64,000 nucleotides of DNA from Nemopilema nomurai (GCA_003864495.1 ML133409.1:124001-188000), one strand, 5' to 3'. Shown: positions 14,001 to 28,108, counted from the first letter of the stretch. Translations and numbers: made by a program. Notes: generated from the sequence alone by a model not told the origin.

Positions 14001-17000
14001 TCTCTTCTTCCTACGAACACAAATGAAGATGCAACTGAAAGGGGGGAGTGAAGTTACTAAATCATGAACTAAAAGAAATTTCATTTCGGTTTTGAAAAAA
14101 AAAACTTTTTGGGGTGACACTGTGGTGTCTTTTCAGCAAATCAGTCATGAATAAAACGAGATAAAAATAAAGAAATAGACAGATACGGGCGCAGAAAGTG
14201 ATCCTCCATTGCATTGCGAGAGGGTCATTTTTGAACAAACAAAAACATTGATTGACTCCTATTTTAATCTAAGGACTATCATGTATACATAATATCCAAG
14301 CAATACACAAAAGTAAGCAACATACATCATCCCTGCCTTGATCCTTTGATGAATGTTTACTCTTTTTGTTTTCAGGCTGGGCTTTTGTACATTGGCCTAA
14401 ATCTACCTGCTCCCCTTTATCTGCTTGATCCTGGCTTTGTTGAATGTCTGCTTCCTTTAAAGTGTAGAAGGCCTTGTCACCAATTTGAACATTTGTCTTG
14501 TTGAAATGATCAAACAGGGTCACTCTAATAAAAGATTAAAAACATTGCTCTATAAATGTAGCATAATTTTGGAAAACAAGATCGCAACAAAGCATCTTAT
14601 ATCCAGAACTAAAAGCGCATGTCAAATTGATAGTAGTACTCTACTTACTGAGAAAGCTTTTCTTCTGTTATCAGAGTGTCTGGTGGAACAAGAGAGGTGT
14701 CAGAGGAACAGGTTGTGTATCCTCTTTCTAACCAATGAACTCGAAGTCCTGATACTATAACCTATGATTGAAAGATAAAATGTTTTTGTTTTTATTACCA
14801 ACACAAATTAACAGCAATAAAACTGAGTTTGCTGCACATTAAATGCATTATAATTAACATGAAAATATAAAAGACATTACAAAATTGTGATTTTCTCAAA
14901 ATAGGTCATACCTCATCAACAATGCAGGTGATTCTTTGACTGCTAGAAAACACAGGCCGAGGGCCATTTATCCACTGCACATCTCTAAAAACTCTTGATG
15001 TCCCTACCACACTTTGTCCAGGGTAAAATAGCGCACAGTAGAATGGACAGTCCTAGAAAAGATGACCCAACATTACAGTAAACATTTTTTTGACAATCTA
15101 ACAGAGCCCCCATTATCCCATTATTCTGAAGTATTGCCTACCTGGAATTTTAGTTAATTTTTAGTGATAAGAAAATGTCACATGTTGCAAGATATTATCA
15201 AAATCTTTGCAGTGAAATCCATCATGTAAAGAATAAAATAAACATTCTGCTTAGCTTATTTGATATCATAACTTATGGGAATAGCTCTTGTTATGGTGCA
15301 AATAATAAGTACCTCATCTCTTTGGTCTGTGCTGTCTATCAACATGTTCACCTGTTCCCCTTCAACTATACATCTGCCAAAGGAAAAAGGGGGTCAGGGC
15401 AAACATCTTTAAAAAAAGTAACTATTTGTCACCTTGCATTCATCAAGATTTGGTACTCGTGATTGCCAAAATGGAGAAGCAAAGACAAAATTTTGACATA
15501 TGCTACACATCTAACAATTGAAAAATAGACAGACAGACAACTGCTGATAAGCACTTATGCTACCGGACTTGCAAAAAAAAATTATGATGTCCTGGTTTGT
15601 GAGTTGGATTTCACACAGTATGCAAATATCTTGGTGATCTACAATTTGCATTTGCCAAAACACAAGGATCACGGAAATGAAGAAACATATGAAAAAGGTA
15701 ATGTGTGAAAGGAAAAAGCTTCATTCTAATAAAAACATTTGAATATCTAGACACTTGGCGTACCAAAATGAAAAAAACAAAGTAAAATTTGAAAGTATGA
15801 ATTGTACCTGGCACCATTTCTGAATTTCACTATCAGCTTCAAGAAAACTTCTCTGACAGTGCCAATCCAAGCTCCAAGTGCAATGGTCAGTTCACTGTAG
15901 AATTTCTAAAATCAAACCAGTTTTTAAATGCTGAAATGAATTTTGATACTGGATATCTCCAAATCGCATACTGCTTTCCTCTAGTTCATTCCTCTTATTC
16001 TTTGAATTGCATTATCAAAAACGTTCTCTAATGCCATTTGCAGCACCTACACCTAAAACTATATTCTTGCTCATCTCTGCCAGAGTACCCATTCAACTTA
16101 AAACCTCAGCTTCCTTTTACTTTTTATTCTCTGTTTTTATCAAAATGGCTGGCTTTATCAATTATAAACTATATCTGACTTTGCGCATTCCTATACTTGA
16201 TAATAAAGTTATGATAATGTACAAAAAATCATAACTCAGCTTTTCCAACAAGCAAACCATATGAAAATTAATGTGACAATTTATCTAAATACATCTAAAT
16301 ACAATAGATAACTGTTATGTTTAACAACAATTCACAATAATGGCATAATTATGTTTTATAAATCTTGTATTAGGATCTGATAAAAGAGAAATTGTAGAAG
16401 TGAAAAAAGAAAACAACTTGTGTTTATCAATATTCAATTAATAGAGGATTGTTATTCTCATTCTATAATAGCACAGTGAAAATATTATTTTACCTGCAAA
16501 GGTGTGAGTTCACTGACATCAACATTTTTGGCCAATGGCTGCATTCCACCAGCAGTCCTGATGTTCACTTTCATGTGTACATCACTGACAATGCCTTTTA
16601 TTATTCCTTTGCTAGGGTCTTTCCATCTGACAATCTCTCCTTGTGACCAAGATCTATCAACAACTAGCAACTGTAAAATAATATGCATCATCAAAAGATT
16701 GCAAATATACAAGATCCAAACTAAATAAAGTGCCAACTTTATCAAGCTCAGTGAGCCATGATCAAGTCAATTTGTCGGTCAGAAACTAACCATTCTATAC
16801 ATTCTCCAAACAGTGGTTATCAGATTCAATTAAGTGGAAACTAATTTAACATTATGCCATAATAAAAGGGATGGTCTTCTCAGCTTTAGCAGAAAGGGAC
16901 GGTCTTCTCAGCTGCTAGGTTAATTGCGATTGACTCTCTCTCTTTCGGCGACGCCCCTTCTCTTTAAGACATATCACCAGGTGTACAATGAAAATTTTAT

Positions 17001-17401
17001 GAACATATAACCAAAGTGTTGCAGCTGCAAATCTTTCATGTCAAGACGGGCCTAGCGCAGATTAGATTGTTGTTGCCGCACGATCAACATTCTCTATTCT
17101 ATCAACCAGAGCTTTGCATACATCAAAAGGCCCTTAAGAGATGCAGAGCTGAGTTAAAATTATAAAAGTACTCTTTTATTCATACCAAGCCTTCCTCTAC
17201 TTCTTCCTCGTCACCTTTAGGGTACCATGATACTAAAACAAGGCCTTCCCCGACCCTTTCTTCTTCATCTTCGTACTCTGAGTTGGACTCAGAATCATTT
17301 CCATTTGCAAGAACGATGCCAATTCTATCCCGGCGACCAGCATGACGAACCACATCCTCGCGAAAAACCGTTTTAGAGGTTACAGGAAGATTTTCCTCCA
17401 T
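8026..17401 (-). CDS. UBE2O: E2/E3 hybrid ubiquitin-conjugating enzyme UBE2O (one-base frame break in exon 12)
   Basis: Large E2 that also acts as its own E3; in mammals it ubiquitinates unassembled ribosomal proteins and other orphan basic clients. Exons: 17401-17186, 16670-16494, 15905-15808, 15373-15313, 15052-14912, 14761-14649, 14524-14326, 14010-13620, 13046-12802, 12337-12239, 11840-11471, 10532-10367, 9847-9583, 9027-8826, 8230-8026. All junction phases agree. Conserved stretches include [13 protein letters not shown] and [12 protein letters not shown] (SH3-like CR regions), a lysine/arginine patch near 13800, an acidic Ser/Glu-rich segment, then the UBC fold with [20 protein letters not shown], catalytic Cys in [12 protein letters not shown], and [11 protein letters not shown]. 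The final exon carries the family C-terminal motif [12 protein letters not shown]. Exons sum to 2948 nt, one short of 983 codons. The reading frame slips at 10475-10482, between SAPF and QPENF. The protein would be about 982 aa, shorter than the human form (about 1290) because the coiled-coil linker before the UBC domain is nearly absent. An in-frame upstream ATG at 17614 is an alternative start. Confidence 0.94.
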
Positions 17402-18398
17402 GATGGGTCGTTCAAAACTGCAACTAGGAAAGACCTCGCTTTCATTCTGAGTCGAACAGAAGAGCACGTGGTCTCGTATGACGTAATCAATTATACTGCC
17501 TAAACCTTGAGTCAGGATTAGCTGTCGAACGCGTGGGAGAAGTATAAATCCAAATTCATTCTGATTTGCATATTTAAAGAAAATACGTTTATAAAGAATG
17601 ACTGCAAAAGACATTAATCATTTCATGTATTGAAATGCTTGCGCACTGAAGCTTATTATAATTTTTGCCCTTTCCACAAACTTTCAGAATACACGCTTTT
17701 TTTATAAGGAACCACTTTATCAGGAACCTACATGTAGAAGGCCGAAATATTTAAAGATCTTAAACTACTGAAAACGACATCCTCAAAAAACTTTACAATT
17801 TGAAAATTTTTATAACTGCAAGCATCAAGAACTAAAAAGCCGGTTCCATTCATTTGCAGCCAATACTCGCATAGATTGCTTGCTAGTGCTTCGTTGAGTA
17901 GTTTTCGCATATGCTGTCTCGCCCCTCTCTCTATTAAGTGCTAAGGCTTATTGATGTGCAGTGAAAATTAAGGAACTTTTGGTACTATAATCTGATGATT
18001 GGAGGTCTACGAATAAGGAACTTTTGGAACTAGGCCTTGAGGCAGGTTCCTTATAAAAAAAGGGTGTAATACCGAAGCAAGCAAGTTTGCCCAACGCTGC
18101 AACGAAAACCACCAAAGCTGCTTTTTGGGATCATTTTAGTCTCGGTGAAATTATTTAAATCAAGAACGACACACAGGAAGCACTTTCGAAATGAAGTTTA
18201 ACCCCTTGCAAGAGAATCGCATTAATAAGAATATCAAACGGAATCCAAATCAATTCTTCATTAAGCATGAAAACTTAACAACTACAGAAAACGGCAAATA
18301 AACGATGACAGAAAGAAAGTATATCGGTTATTCACATAATATTGTACACGACAAAGGAAAACAGTAATGAGTGAAAATGTTCATTTAAAGGAGTCTCT
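17402..18398. other. Intergenic, UBE2O 5' side to CFAP52 3' end
   Basis: About 1 kb with the expected UBE2O promoter and CFAP52 3' UTR. The minus-strand frame continues open upstream of the chosen UBE2O ATG to 17614, so the 5' boundary is uncertain. No repeat or RNA gene was recognised. Confidence 0.55.
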
Positions 18399-21300
18399 TT
18401 AAAATGGGAATCTCCATCTCAGTACAGCACCGTCAGCACTGACGCTCACAACGTGTTTTTGAAGGGGGCAGATCTTGACCCGCGTGATATCCCCACTGTG
18501 GCCAATCCCAAGATGCGTCACTTCGCCTTCGTTGTACTTCCACACCTGAAACACAGCAATGCAAATACAGTACACGCAGAATATGGTAAAATATTCTGAC
18601 GAATTCCAAACAGAGGTGTACTTGACAGCGTGAAAATTTAATAATGCCTTTATGTTTGCGGCCTGTAGGAGCCGCGAGAAATTTTTGGCAAAGCTGAATC
18701 ACAGCTTACATTGTGTATTTCGAAACTGGTGCAGGGCAAATCAACAAAATAATGATAGATTTTGCACAGCCTAACTTGTGTCAGACTGGTTCCTTTAACA
18801 CCCTCAAAATACTGATCTCCACAAATATTAATCAAGTTGAAAAAAAATCCATTCAAATTTAAATTGAAAGTGCAATGCATAAGTTTACCTTGAGCAATTT
18901 ATCCTCTCCTCCTGTGACAAAGTACATTCGGTCAGGTGACACATCCAATCCGTTGATGGATCCACTTTTAGTGCCATCTAGCTCCCGAATTTGAGTGCCA
19001 TCGTATGTTTCCCAGTAACCAATCTAATATAAACATGCTTGATTAGTGGCACGAATCTCTGGTAAATAATGACTGGGACTTTTGAGCAGGAAAAAAGTTT
19101 TTATGATAAGCTAATATTCTGTAAGAACGATCAAGTGGAGCCAAAAACACCAATTGTAATGGCAACAGATGGGGCAAGGGTTGTATTCAAACATAATACA
19201 GAAAACTTTCTCTCGCGATACAGAAGTACCGGAATAAAGATTTACAACGCACAAGTAAGCTCTTTAAACACATTTTAAGAATGCGTTGCTTACCTTTCTG
19301 TCTGTGCCAACTGTAATTATCTGACACTCGTCTGGGTGATAACAAACCGCCTTGAACATCGTGTTTGCAAAGATGATTTGATTTCTCACAAAACGACTAT
19401 GAAAAGACGACATAAATAGCTTCACATTAGATGATTGCATACAATCAGAAGAGTAGAAGATGAAGAGGTTCTTTATGGAATCATGGAAACAATGGCATAC
19501 TTGAATAAGAATACAGTACTGCAGCAAACGAACTAATAAGAGCAAAATCACCACAATGGAGTAAAGATATGAATGTTAGCATTTTATAGTTTATGCTTAA
19601 AGAACAGAACGAATCTTACAAGGAGATGAAGAGCGTAGAAATTCGAGTATGTAACTCAATTCAAGTGTAAGACTTTAGAATAAATCACTTTATCCGATAT
19701 AGATGAAATACAATGTAGTGCCAATAAGACTTACACAAGATCCCAAATGATACATGTTCCATCAGTGCTTGATGTGACGCACTACAAGAATAGAGGGACA
19801 CTTTAAAGTAGAGAAAGGGTAAGAACCACTGCGCACATGAACGATGTTATGTTAACGTAAATTAAAGATACGTGTTGGCTACTAGCCACTATGGACTGCG
19901 CAAAAAAAGTCATCATCAATATCACTTTACAAGACACTAGACAATAAATACTGGAGAACATTCGTATTAAAATTCATGAATCTCGAGTGCCAGAAGAACT
20001 GCAAAAACGTCAAGAAAGCTTTTCATATCCCCCTTTTTCGCTTATTAAGGCTGCTTTTTAAAATTTAATTAACTCTCTGTATAAATCTTGTTACTGATAA
20101 ATGAAAAAAAATAATATTATTATAGGAAAAAGAGAAATTACGAAAGATACTTCTAAAAAGCTTTGGAAATCATTATGTGATAACTGAAGAAAAAATGAAT
20201 GTACCTCTTTGTCGTTGCTTTTTACCTTTATGCACGTTACAGTTCCTGACGAAGAAATATATGAAAAGTTGCATATAGATGAACAAAATTCATTTATTTT
20301 AAAAAAGGAACCTGGAAATCTGACGAATTTGTTAGCGGTCTATGTTTACCTTTATGCTCCTTCATTGCGCCTGTCATCTTGTAAGAGCTGCCTTGCAGTC
20401 CAATATTCCAAACTCTGACCTGCCCCTCTCCTCCGCCGCTGATGATGCGGCTGCAGTCAGAAGACGTCGCCACCGCAGTAACCCCTTTGTTGTGCGCATC
20501 ATGAATGGTGTATTTGAGCTTCCCAGATTCAGGCGTGTATGCCCTGATCTTTCCATCATTCCAGGCTAGGAAAATTAATACTGAAATTAAGAATAAAGCT
20601 TCCTTTTCGATTAGCGATCTATCTGAAAATATAGGAAAAACAGGAAACTTTAGAAGCAATGATGACAAAAACAGCAATGATGACAATAAGAGGATCTTAA
20701 TACCGCTTATAATTGACTTTCCATCACACATGAAGTCCACTGCGTGGCAAGTCATGTTCGGAACGACAATTCGAAGGAGCTCTTTGCTTGTGTGAGCGTT
20801 CCAGACTCGAATATCCTCCTTCGAGCAAGTCGCAAAGACATCGGAGTATTCACTATGAAGAGAATACACTACATTAGAATGGATAAAGTTACTAAACCTA
20901 AAGACTAGAAAAATCTGATAAAGTTGCCAGCATCCTGTGTAGTGTTGAAACTTTAGCCAAAAGAACTCCTACTTATTCTCAAAATAGGGGATCCAACAAC
21001 GCTTCTAAGACATTCAAATAAAAATCTGATATACCCAAATAGGGTTCTAAGATATCCAAAAAAGAATCTGACACATCCAAATATAGATCTGAGACATCTA
21101 AATAGGGCTCTAAGACATCCAAATAAGAGCCTGTGACATCTAAATAGGGTTCTAAGACATCCAAATGAGAATCTGAGACATCCAAATAAGATTTTGAGAC
21201 TTCCAAATAGAAGCCTTTCCATAACCGCTTTTCCAGCCGGTGGCTCTTTTGGTGGAAGAGATAGAGGGCTAGGTTAGAGGTTCACTTGGTAGGTCCCATT

Positions 21301-24300
21301 CTGCCTCCTTTGTCTCCGTTAGCTATAGTTCGTTCCCGCTTCTGCAGAAATTCTTCGAAACATCCAACCACTGTCACTCTGCTAATGAAAGAACTGCATT
21401 AGGACGTGTCGCTAAAACAACCAATATAGAGTCTGCATGCATTACTTACTGAGGAAAAGATATGTCCAACACACTTCCTGAGTGACAAGCAGTGACCAGG
21501 TCTTTAGAGAATTCAGCGTAGTTGAACTTGTAAATATCTGATCTCTCTGTGCCAGCAAAAAACTAAAATAATCAAGACCAATCAGTTTGAGAGGTGCACG
21601 TGATATACAATCAGCCAATAGGCACTCACCTTTAATCTACTTGCACGTGTGGAGAGGTTTGACAGAATTGGGCCAACTTCGGGTTTTTGTTATATGAAAC
21701 TCGAAGGACTAGAAAATGTGATCGATAGCCTAGCTTCTACCATATTTGAAATTGGCTACATTTGATAGTTGAATCACAACATATGTTACCCTCTTTGTCT
21801 TACCCTTTCTAGCCTTCTGGCTTTGATGCATTCGTTTTAAATATGGCAGTTCAGTTTAGTATAACAGGCATCGCGGAGCAGGGGGGGGGGCTGAGGAGGC
21901 TTTAGCCCCCCCACTTTTTGCAAAAATGCCAAAACCAATAAAGCCTCTTTTTTAATAGTTTTAGCCCCCCCCCCCACTTTTTTAGACCCCTCACTTTTTT
22001 CAACGCTCCGCGGTGCCTGTATAACAGCCATGCAAACAGTCAACCATCATATTTTATTCAAGAGTTATCATGTCTTTTATCCGCTCATTTGCCAGAACAT
22101 GAAAAATTTTCAGATGTCAAATTGATATCGCAAAAACATATTGATTCGTAATAGAATGTATACACACTGAAAAATTGCTGCTTAAAATTTCAAATATTCA
22201 GCACGGGCGCACCTGATGGCCTTGACCTCGAAGTGCTAACGACGTCACGCCCTTCTCAACATCAGCAGACCTAGAATATAAACAACAACGTTCATATCTT
22301 TGAAGGAAGAAAAAACCCCTCGAAAAAAGCAAATTGGAAAATGATGAAAAATAGATTGGCCAGAATGAAAGTTTGAAATAATTGCCCTCAAGGTCAATCA
22401 AAGAAAGAGTGGGTTTCGCTACTGCCGTGATTTTAAATCGTGATTTCTGCTTATACAACGAACAGCACATATTTCAATGTTAGAAAAGAGACTGTTCAAT
22501 AACTATTAATAGTCACGCTTAAATACAAAGGAAATACAGAGAAAAGAACTAAAATAGTCTTTGAAAAATTTCAAAACAGAGCAAAAAACAGCTTCTCTGT
22601 TGTCGGAGGCCTTGCGTCAGCTTATAAAGTTCATCCAAGTTATGAAACGATAAAGATGTGCAGTCCTGCACAACGTCTTACTTGACTCTCTTATAATTTT
22701 CTCCACGAACAATTGCAACTTTTCCATCACCAGCACCTATTAGAATTTCCCCGACTTAAGCAGAGCTAGTGAAAGAACCCCCTTGCTGAATTTGTCCTTT
22801 GGAGGTCCATAATGGCAGAGAAGTTTTGTCCTCATGTTTATCTAAAATTAAAGCAATGGAAATAAATTACATGCCTTGATGAAAACTTTTTAGCCATTGG
22901 ATAGTTATGTGTGAATTTGCAAGCTCTTTCTAAAATAAGCGAAATGGCCATGATATGGTGAGACCCGGGGACAATGATAAACGGCTGCTCAGTAATCCTT
23001 GGGGTCAGTCTGATATTTCTGGGTCAAATGCTTACCGAAAGTGATATTTTTGGGCTAAATATTTATCAGAAATGATATTTTTGAATCATGCAAAAAATAG
23101 ATACAATTCTGATATTTCTAGGTATCATATTTAGAAACACTGATATTTTTTATAATAGTTAGAAGTTTGAATGCTACTTTTTGGGTTGCCTTTAAATTTT
23201 ACATCCATGTGCCCCCGCACCTCCTGGGCCCGTAATGCATGGTCAATATTAACAGAAAGCAAAATATACTGAAAGAACATCAAAACTTTGAAAGGATTTA
23301 TTAATGGACATGGCCTAGAAATAGAAAGTGAAGAATAATAGTTAAATAAATAGTTCAGCTTGGAGTTAACACATTTCATAAAATTTGCAGTTGAATAGAA
23401 GACTTTTCAAAATCATGTTAAGATTTGTATCAGATACATAAACAGATTATGTACATCAAATCTGCTGTTTTGATGTAATTCAAAACTATCAAACCAGTAG
23501 AAAAGACAAGAACAATATTTTGGCAAATTCAGGCGAGCACTGCAAGGCAATATTCAAAATACTGATCCAATTTTTTAAGGTAACAACATAAATTCATCAA
23601 TACTGCAGAGTAATAAAAAAAACATTTAGATACCTGAAGGATGTCACCACTGGTTGTGCCACAGTACATGAATTGGTCATCGTCAGATACCTGCATTATG
23701 AAAATATAAATTGAGGTTTAAGTCTTTTAGCAATAGACTACATGAGGAATTGGAATTGGATGAAAAATCAACACATAATCGACATTGTATAAAAATAGCA
23801 TCAGCATTTACAAAAACCCAAAACTTTGCTTAATCTTGGAACAAAGGAACAATGAAAGCAAAGGTAGAAATACATGGATGGGCAGCTGTACTACACTCAT
23901 GTCCAATATAAACTCTTTCAGTTGATTATTGTAATTATCGCCACTTTCACAACTTTAATCTTTCCACAACTTTCACAAAGAGGTCATGGCTCAAATTTAA
24001 CCTTCTATCAAAATGGTAATGAATTTCCTTGAAACAAATATCAAGAAAAATAAAATATGACAAAATTAAGAAAAACTGTGTACTTCTTCTTCTTTCATTG
24101 CCCACTGTTCTCAATTCTATATAATAACTTGTAGTGTGTGTTGACACAAAGGCATAGCATCTTAAAACATTACAGAGCTTGAGGCTGCACTATATCTCTG
24201 CTTGCAAATACCAATTCAATTGAGATAATTACATAAGCCATTTGAGTTTTTGGAAAACATTTAGAGACAATAAAAAACTGTATTTATAGACATTTGAAAA

Positions 24301-26273
24301 GGCAGTCTGAGTATAGCATGCCTACCTGAATGCATTTGACAATTCTTTTCAGCTGACCCATGTTACAGTCAGTTGGTCTGAGTATTCTATTGCCTTCATC
24401 AATCTCCCAAACTCTCAGCGTTTTACTGCCAGGCAAAGCAATTACTCATACAAGTCTATAATTTTGCTCTTTACAAAAACTGGTTCCACTGTTACTAACT
24501 ATAATTCCAAAATTGTGATAGGTCAAGATAGAAATTTTCTTTAAATGTTTGGTAAGACATGGCATTCAATAGGAAAGCAACATTTCCATAAAATGGACAT
24601 AGAGTTGGAAAAAATTGGAACTTTGTCCGAAAAATGAGACACAAATTTAACTACAAAAAATCTCAGGTTCTCTGGACACTTTGCCTCCCTCTTCTTTGTG
24701 CAATGATCTTTTTTGAAAGTAGTCTATAATAATACTATGATGGTGCTACTTCTGCTCCCTGTTTAGCAATTTCTATGGATTTCAAAGCTTAAATCGTAAA
24801 ATAGCTTCAAGGAGAATAAGACAGTCTATTCTGGTTCAAAATATCTAAAACTAACATATAACTTACTTTCCACCAGTGACAAAGACATGGTCACTGTTAT
24901 TTGCAAAAGCAACACAGAATGTCACACCAGCACTTAAAACAGCCGCAGGAGAGCCGCAAACTGCTTCCCTTTTCTTTAAATCCCAGACAACAACACTAAA
25001 TAATAACAAAGAAAGGATCAGTTCATAAACTCTTGATATCAACTTAGCATGCCAACAAGTACTATGTGATATACAATACGAAGGGCAAACATCTTATGAA
25101 ATAAAACACTGCTATTTTTAATTATTTATTTTCATTAAACTTCAATACTTTCATAAAAAGCAAGTGTTTTTAATAACAGTCTGCAAATAAGCATCAATAA
25201 TGTTTAACAAAGAGCTTCCTAGCATCCATACAAGCATACTCAGTACATATTGCACAATAATTTATTTTTAATAAGTAATTCAGATACATGTTCTCAGTCT
25301 AGTGCAAGTTGGGAGGAAAAACAGATGTGTATTAAGAAAAAGTTAAAAAAAGCTGAAAAACAGAGCGTAAGAAAAAATTACCTCCCATCATCTTCACCTC
25401 CAAGTGTGACAAGGAATTTGTCATTTGGTGAAAAAGCAAGGGCCTGTACTTTTACTTTATGCAATGCAAGCTTCTTAAACATAGATCTAGAATGGAAGTC
25501 CCAGACTATGACATCAGCTTTAAAGCCCATGTGCGTAACTTGACCCGATGCGACAAAGCGGCCACTTTTAGAAACTGCAATACAGGATACATTGTTTGTG
25601 TGCCCAGAAAGAAATTGCTGTCTGCTTCTGTCATGCTTTGTTGTTTTGAGATCTTCAATGACAACAGTATTGCCAAGTGGATATATCAAATGATTTGCAT
25701 CTGGATGTACCAAAAGTCCGCCAGGAACATTTCCTGAAAACATGACACAAAAAGAATTATTAAACAGAAATATAAAGTTTGCAAAAGCATCTAAATTTCC
25801 GTCTAGTCTTTTGAAAGCTAACTATTTTTGCAAAACAGTACATTAAGGCTAGAAAAGCGGTCTTATACCAACCATAATGAAGCGCATATTCGACTTGTAC
25901 ACTTAATGCAAAATTGACATGTCCCGCTCACTACAATTTGTACAAAGTAGGCTCGCGCAACAGAAAAACCGTTCCTCGTGTTTCATAGGTTCCTATAATG
26001 TCAAATTATTTTAAACAACTCTAATTGTAATTTAGAGACATAAAATCTTGTAAACAATGTAAAGGAACATTACAAGAAACAAGACAAAGAAATGGTATAG
26101 AACACAAGAACGCTAAGGTTGGCCATGAAAGACGATGTTTCTCTAGGAAAAACAAGGGTGCATTTTCATGCAACAATTTCCTTTAACAAAATAGCAAAAT
26201 TCACGATTTTCAGCTTACCAGCAAACCCAATTGTCGATTCAAGCTCTAGATGGTCAACCTCTTCACTCCCCAT
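18399..26273 (-). CDS. CFAP52: Cilia- and flagella-associated protein 52 (WDR16), WD-repeat axonemal protein (one-base frame break in exon 6)
   Basis: WD40-repeat protein of motile cilia; in animals and algae it sits inside axonemal doublet microtubules. Exons: 26273-26219, 25733-25382, 24995-24867, 24425-24326, 23690-23634, 22841-22682, 22270-22213, 21562-21450, 20852-20704, 20565-20350, 20245-20205, 19781-19735, 19396-19294, 19023-18889, 18545-18399. The start reads MGSEEVDHLELESTIGF. Family signatures: NNVSCIAVSKSGRFVASGQV, GFKADVIVWDF, LALHKVKVQALAFSPND, DIRVWNAHTSKELLRI, CDGKSIIS, AWNDGKIRAYTPESG, GGGEGQVRVWNIG, STDGTCIIWDLV, and the end VSVSADGAVLRWRFPF. The exon sum is 1862 nt. With one missing base at the C-run 22749-22752 it gives 620 aa, the length of the human protein. 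That exon otherwise hits TAA TAG straight after KSGKF, while the next frame continues ILIGAGDGK as the family expects. Introns 7 and 8 hold a MITE-like element and a 21-bp minisatellite. Confidence 0.96.
21001..21212. repeat. 21-bp minisatellite in CFAP52 intron 8
   Basis: About ten imperfect copies of a 21-bp unit of the form acatccaaatagggttctaag. Because the unit is a multiple of three and lacks stops, two minus-strand frames stay open through it and would encode seven-residue repeats such as LDVSDSY. These frames lack splice or homology support, so I treat the array as non-coding intronic repeat. Confidence 0.85.
21864..22020. mobile_element. MITE-like element with 16-bp terminal inverted repeats, CFAP52 intron 7
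   Basis: The left end acaggcatcgcggagc (21864-21879) and the right end gctccgcggtgcctgt (22005-22020) are reverse complements at 15 of 16 positions. The inside is AT/GC-skewed, with a run of ten G and a run of about thirteen C plus repeated agcccccc-actttttt motifs. Flanks share ATA, which may be a short target duplication. There is no coding capacity. It is most likely a non-autonomous DNA transposon. Confidence 0.7.
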
Positions 26274-28108
26274 ATCGTTTTTTGAAAAAGTTGCCTTGGC
26301 CTAAAACAGTTCTCCGGCCCAGACGCTCTCTTCCATTATGGGTTAAAGTGGTTAGCAACACCCGAAAACAGTTCATAGTTACAGCTGGAACGAGGCTTGG
26401 CACTGAAAATGAGATCTATTGAAATTTTTTCAAAGAAGCTGTTCCCAGGGTTAGAAAAGTTCGCTGAAAATTTTAGACTTATTGATATGATTATGTGTTA
26501 TTATATATGATCTTAACTGTTGATAAAGGCTCGAAAATTTTAAGACAATCGATTAATTCTGCACAGTTGCAAGCAATTCAACAAGGCTCCCCCATTTAAA
26601 ACTTTTTCTTAAAATTGTCAAAGATTGAGCCCTTCGCCTTCAAGACTCTCTTATGGGCTATGTATTGGCTAAACACGCGTTAATGTGCGTGAATTGGAGC
26701 CAAAGAAAGCTTTCTAACAGACGTGAAGAGTTGATTGACTAAAAACACTCCAAGTACATGCAAGATATTCTCTTTCAAAGTCAAGATAGTTAAAAAATCT
26801 ACTTCTGAATGATAAATCATCTAACCCTGTTCAAAATACACTAACTAACTACTGTTGGCGTAAAGTTCCGGCAATCTAAACAATACGCTTTGCAATTTAC
26901 TACAAGCGTTGCTATAAATGCACCACGATACAAATAGGAAAATGCAGTCTTGAGCAATTTTACAACAACAAAAACTGGAATGAATAATAAACGACAAGCA
27001 AAAGAAACTGCACGAAAAACATCACAAACTCGATTAACAATTAACGGAATCAATGTCCTTTTAAATCTCACGATGAAAAAGAAATACAAATTGATTAATA
27101 AATATAGCATTCATCACCAGCTCGTAATTGCTATATTCAAATTGCTAGAAAGAGCTGCTGTTACTTCAGGCAACTTGAAAGATTAGTTGTACACTAAGAA
27201 TCCAGGTCAAGCGAAGATCAATCCGGACCAATCCAATTTTCAGCGTGATTTGTATAGATATTGCAAAATCAATCTGGATCACTCCAGATTTCGCCTGATC
27301 CCTGCTTTGGGTAGGTACACGAAGTTCAATCAAACCCGGATTCTTATGTGCCTTGTTTTGGGTGAAAATCACTCAATTAGTCCATTCCGTTGGTTAGTTT
27401 GAAACATAGCAATTAGGAGCGTGTTTTATATATATTTCATTTCTTAACTGTTGATACATCTATCAAAAGTTTGATCAATATGAACGTGAAAGATTGGCAA
27501 AATGTTGTAAAGGAAATAGCACAATATTATACTAAATAAATATCACACGCGTATCATAAACAATATGAACTAGCATTAACACCCAGGTTTGAAACAGAAA
27601 AGTGGATAAAAAGAAAACGAGCTACTGTAAACTAATTGCTTCACAACAAATTAGAATAAAACTGAACTAGCACGCATGAATTGTTTGGATGGTTTCAATA
27701 TTGCTTTTGGGGGAAGACTAGAGAAAAGCTAAAGGTATAAAGGACAAACTATTGTACAAAATTGAAGTGCATTTCTCTTCTTCCTTGACTAAACACATAC
27801 GGTGTATCCACACAAAAAACTATGCCATTTGCAGACACCATCTCAAAAAAAAGCAATGACTTGGCTGGACTAAAGCAGGACTGCCAGAAGAATGCATCAT
27901 CTGCCAGAGAGCATTGGCGTGCCAAATTCAGTTTAGTTGTAGACACCACAAAATTTCTGTAAGCATCATAAATGCTTTGGTAATCGAAGCTTAAGAGGAG
28001 GGGGGTTGAACACCATTTTGCAAGCCCAAAAGGCGACACAGATAAATACAAAACGTTGAGCCACAATTTGCGAAAATAGCTGGCAACGTGTTAACAGTTC
28101 CACACGTG
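26274..28108. other. Intergenic, CFAP52 5' side to XPO6 3' end
   Basis: About 1.8 kb. It should contain the CFAP52 promoter and the XPO6 3' UTR. A moderately GC-richer patch at about 27200-27350 repeats the theme atcaatccggaccaatcc / atcaatctggatcactcc and may be an old mobile fragment. No gene was recognised. Confidence 0.5.

Noticed and set aside
20953..21222. Two overlapping minus-strand frames with seven-residue repeats
   Set aside because: They are produced by a 21-bp minisatellite inside a CFAP52 intron and have no splice sites or homology.
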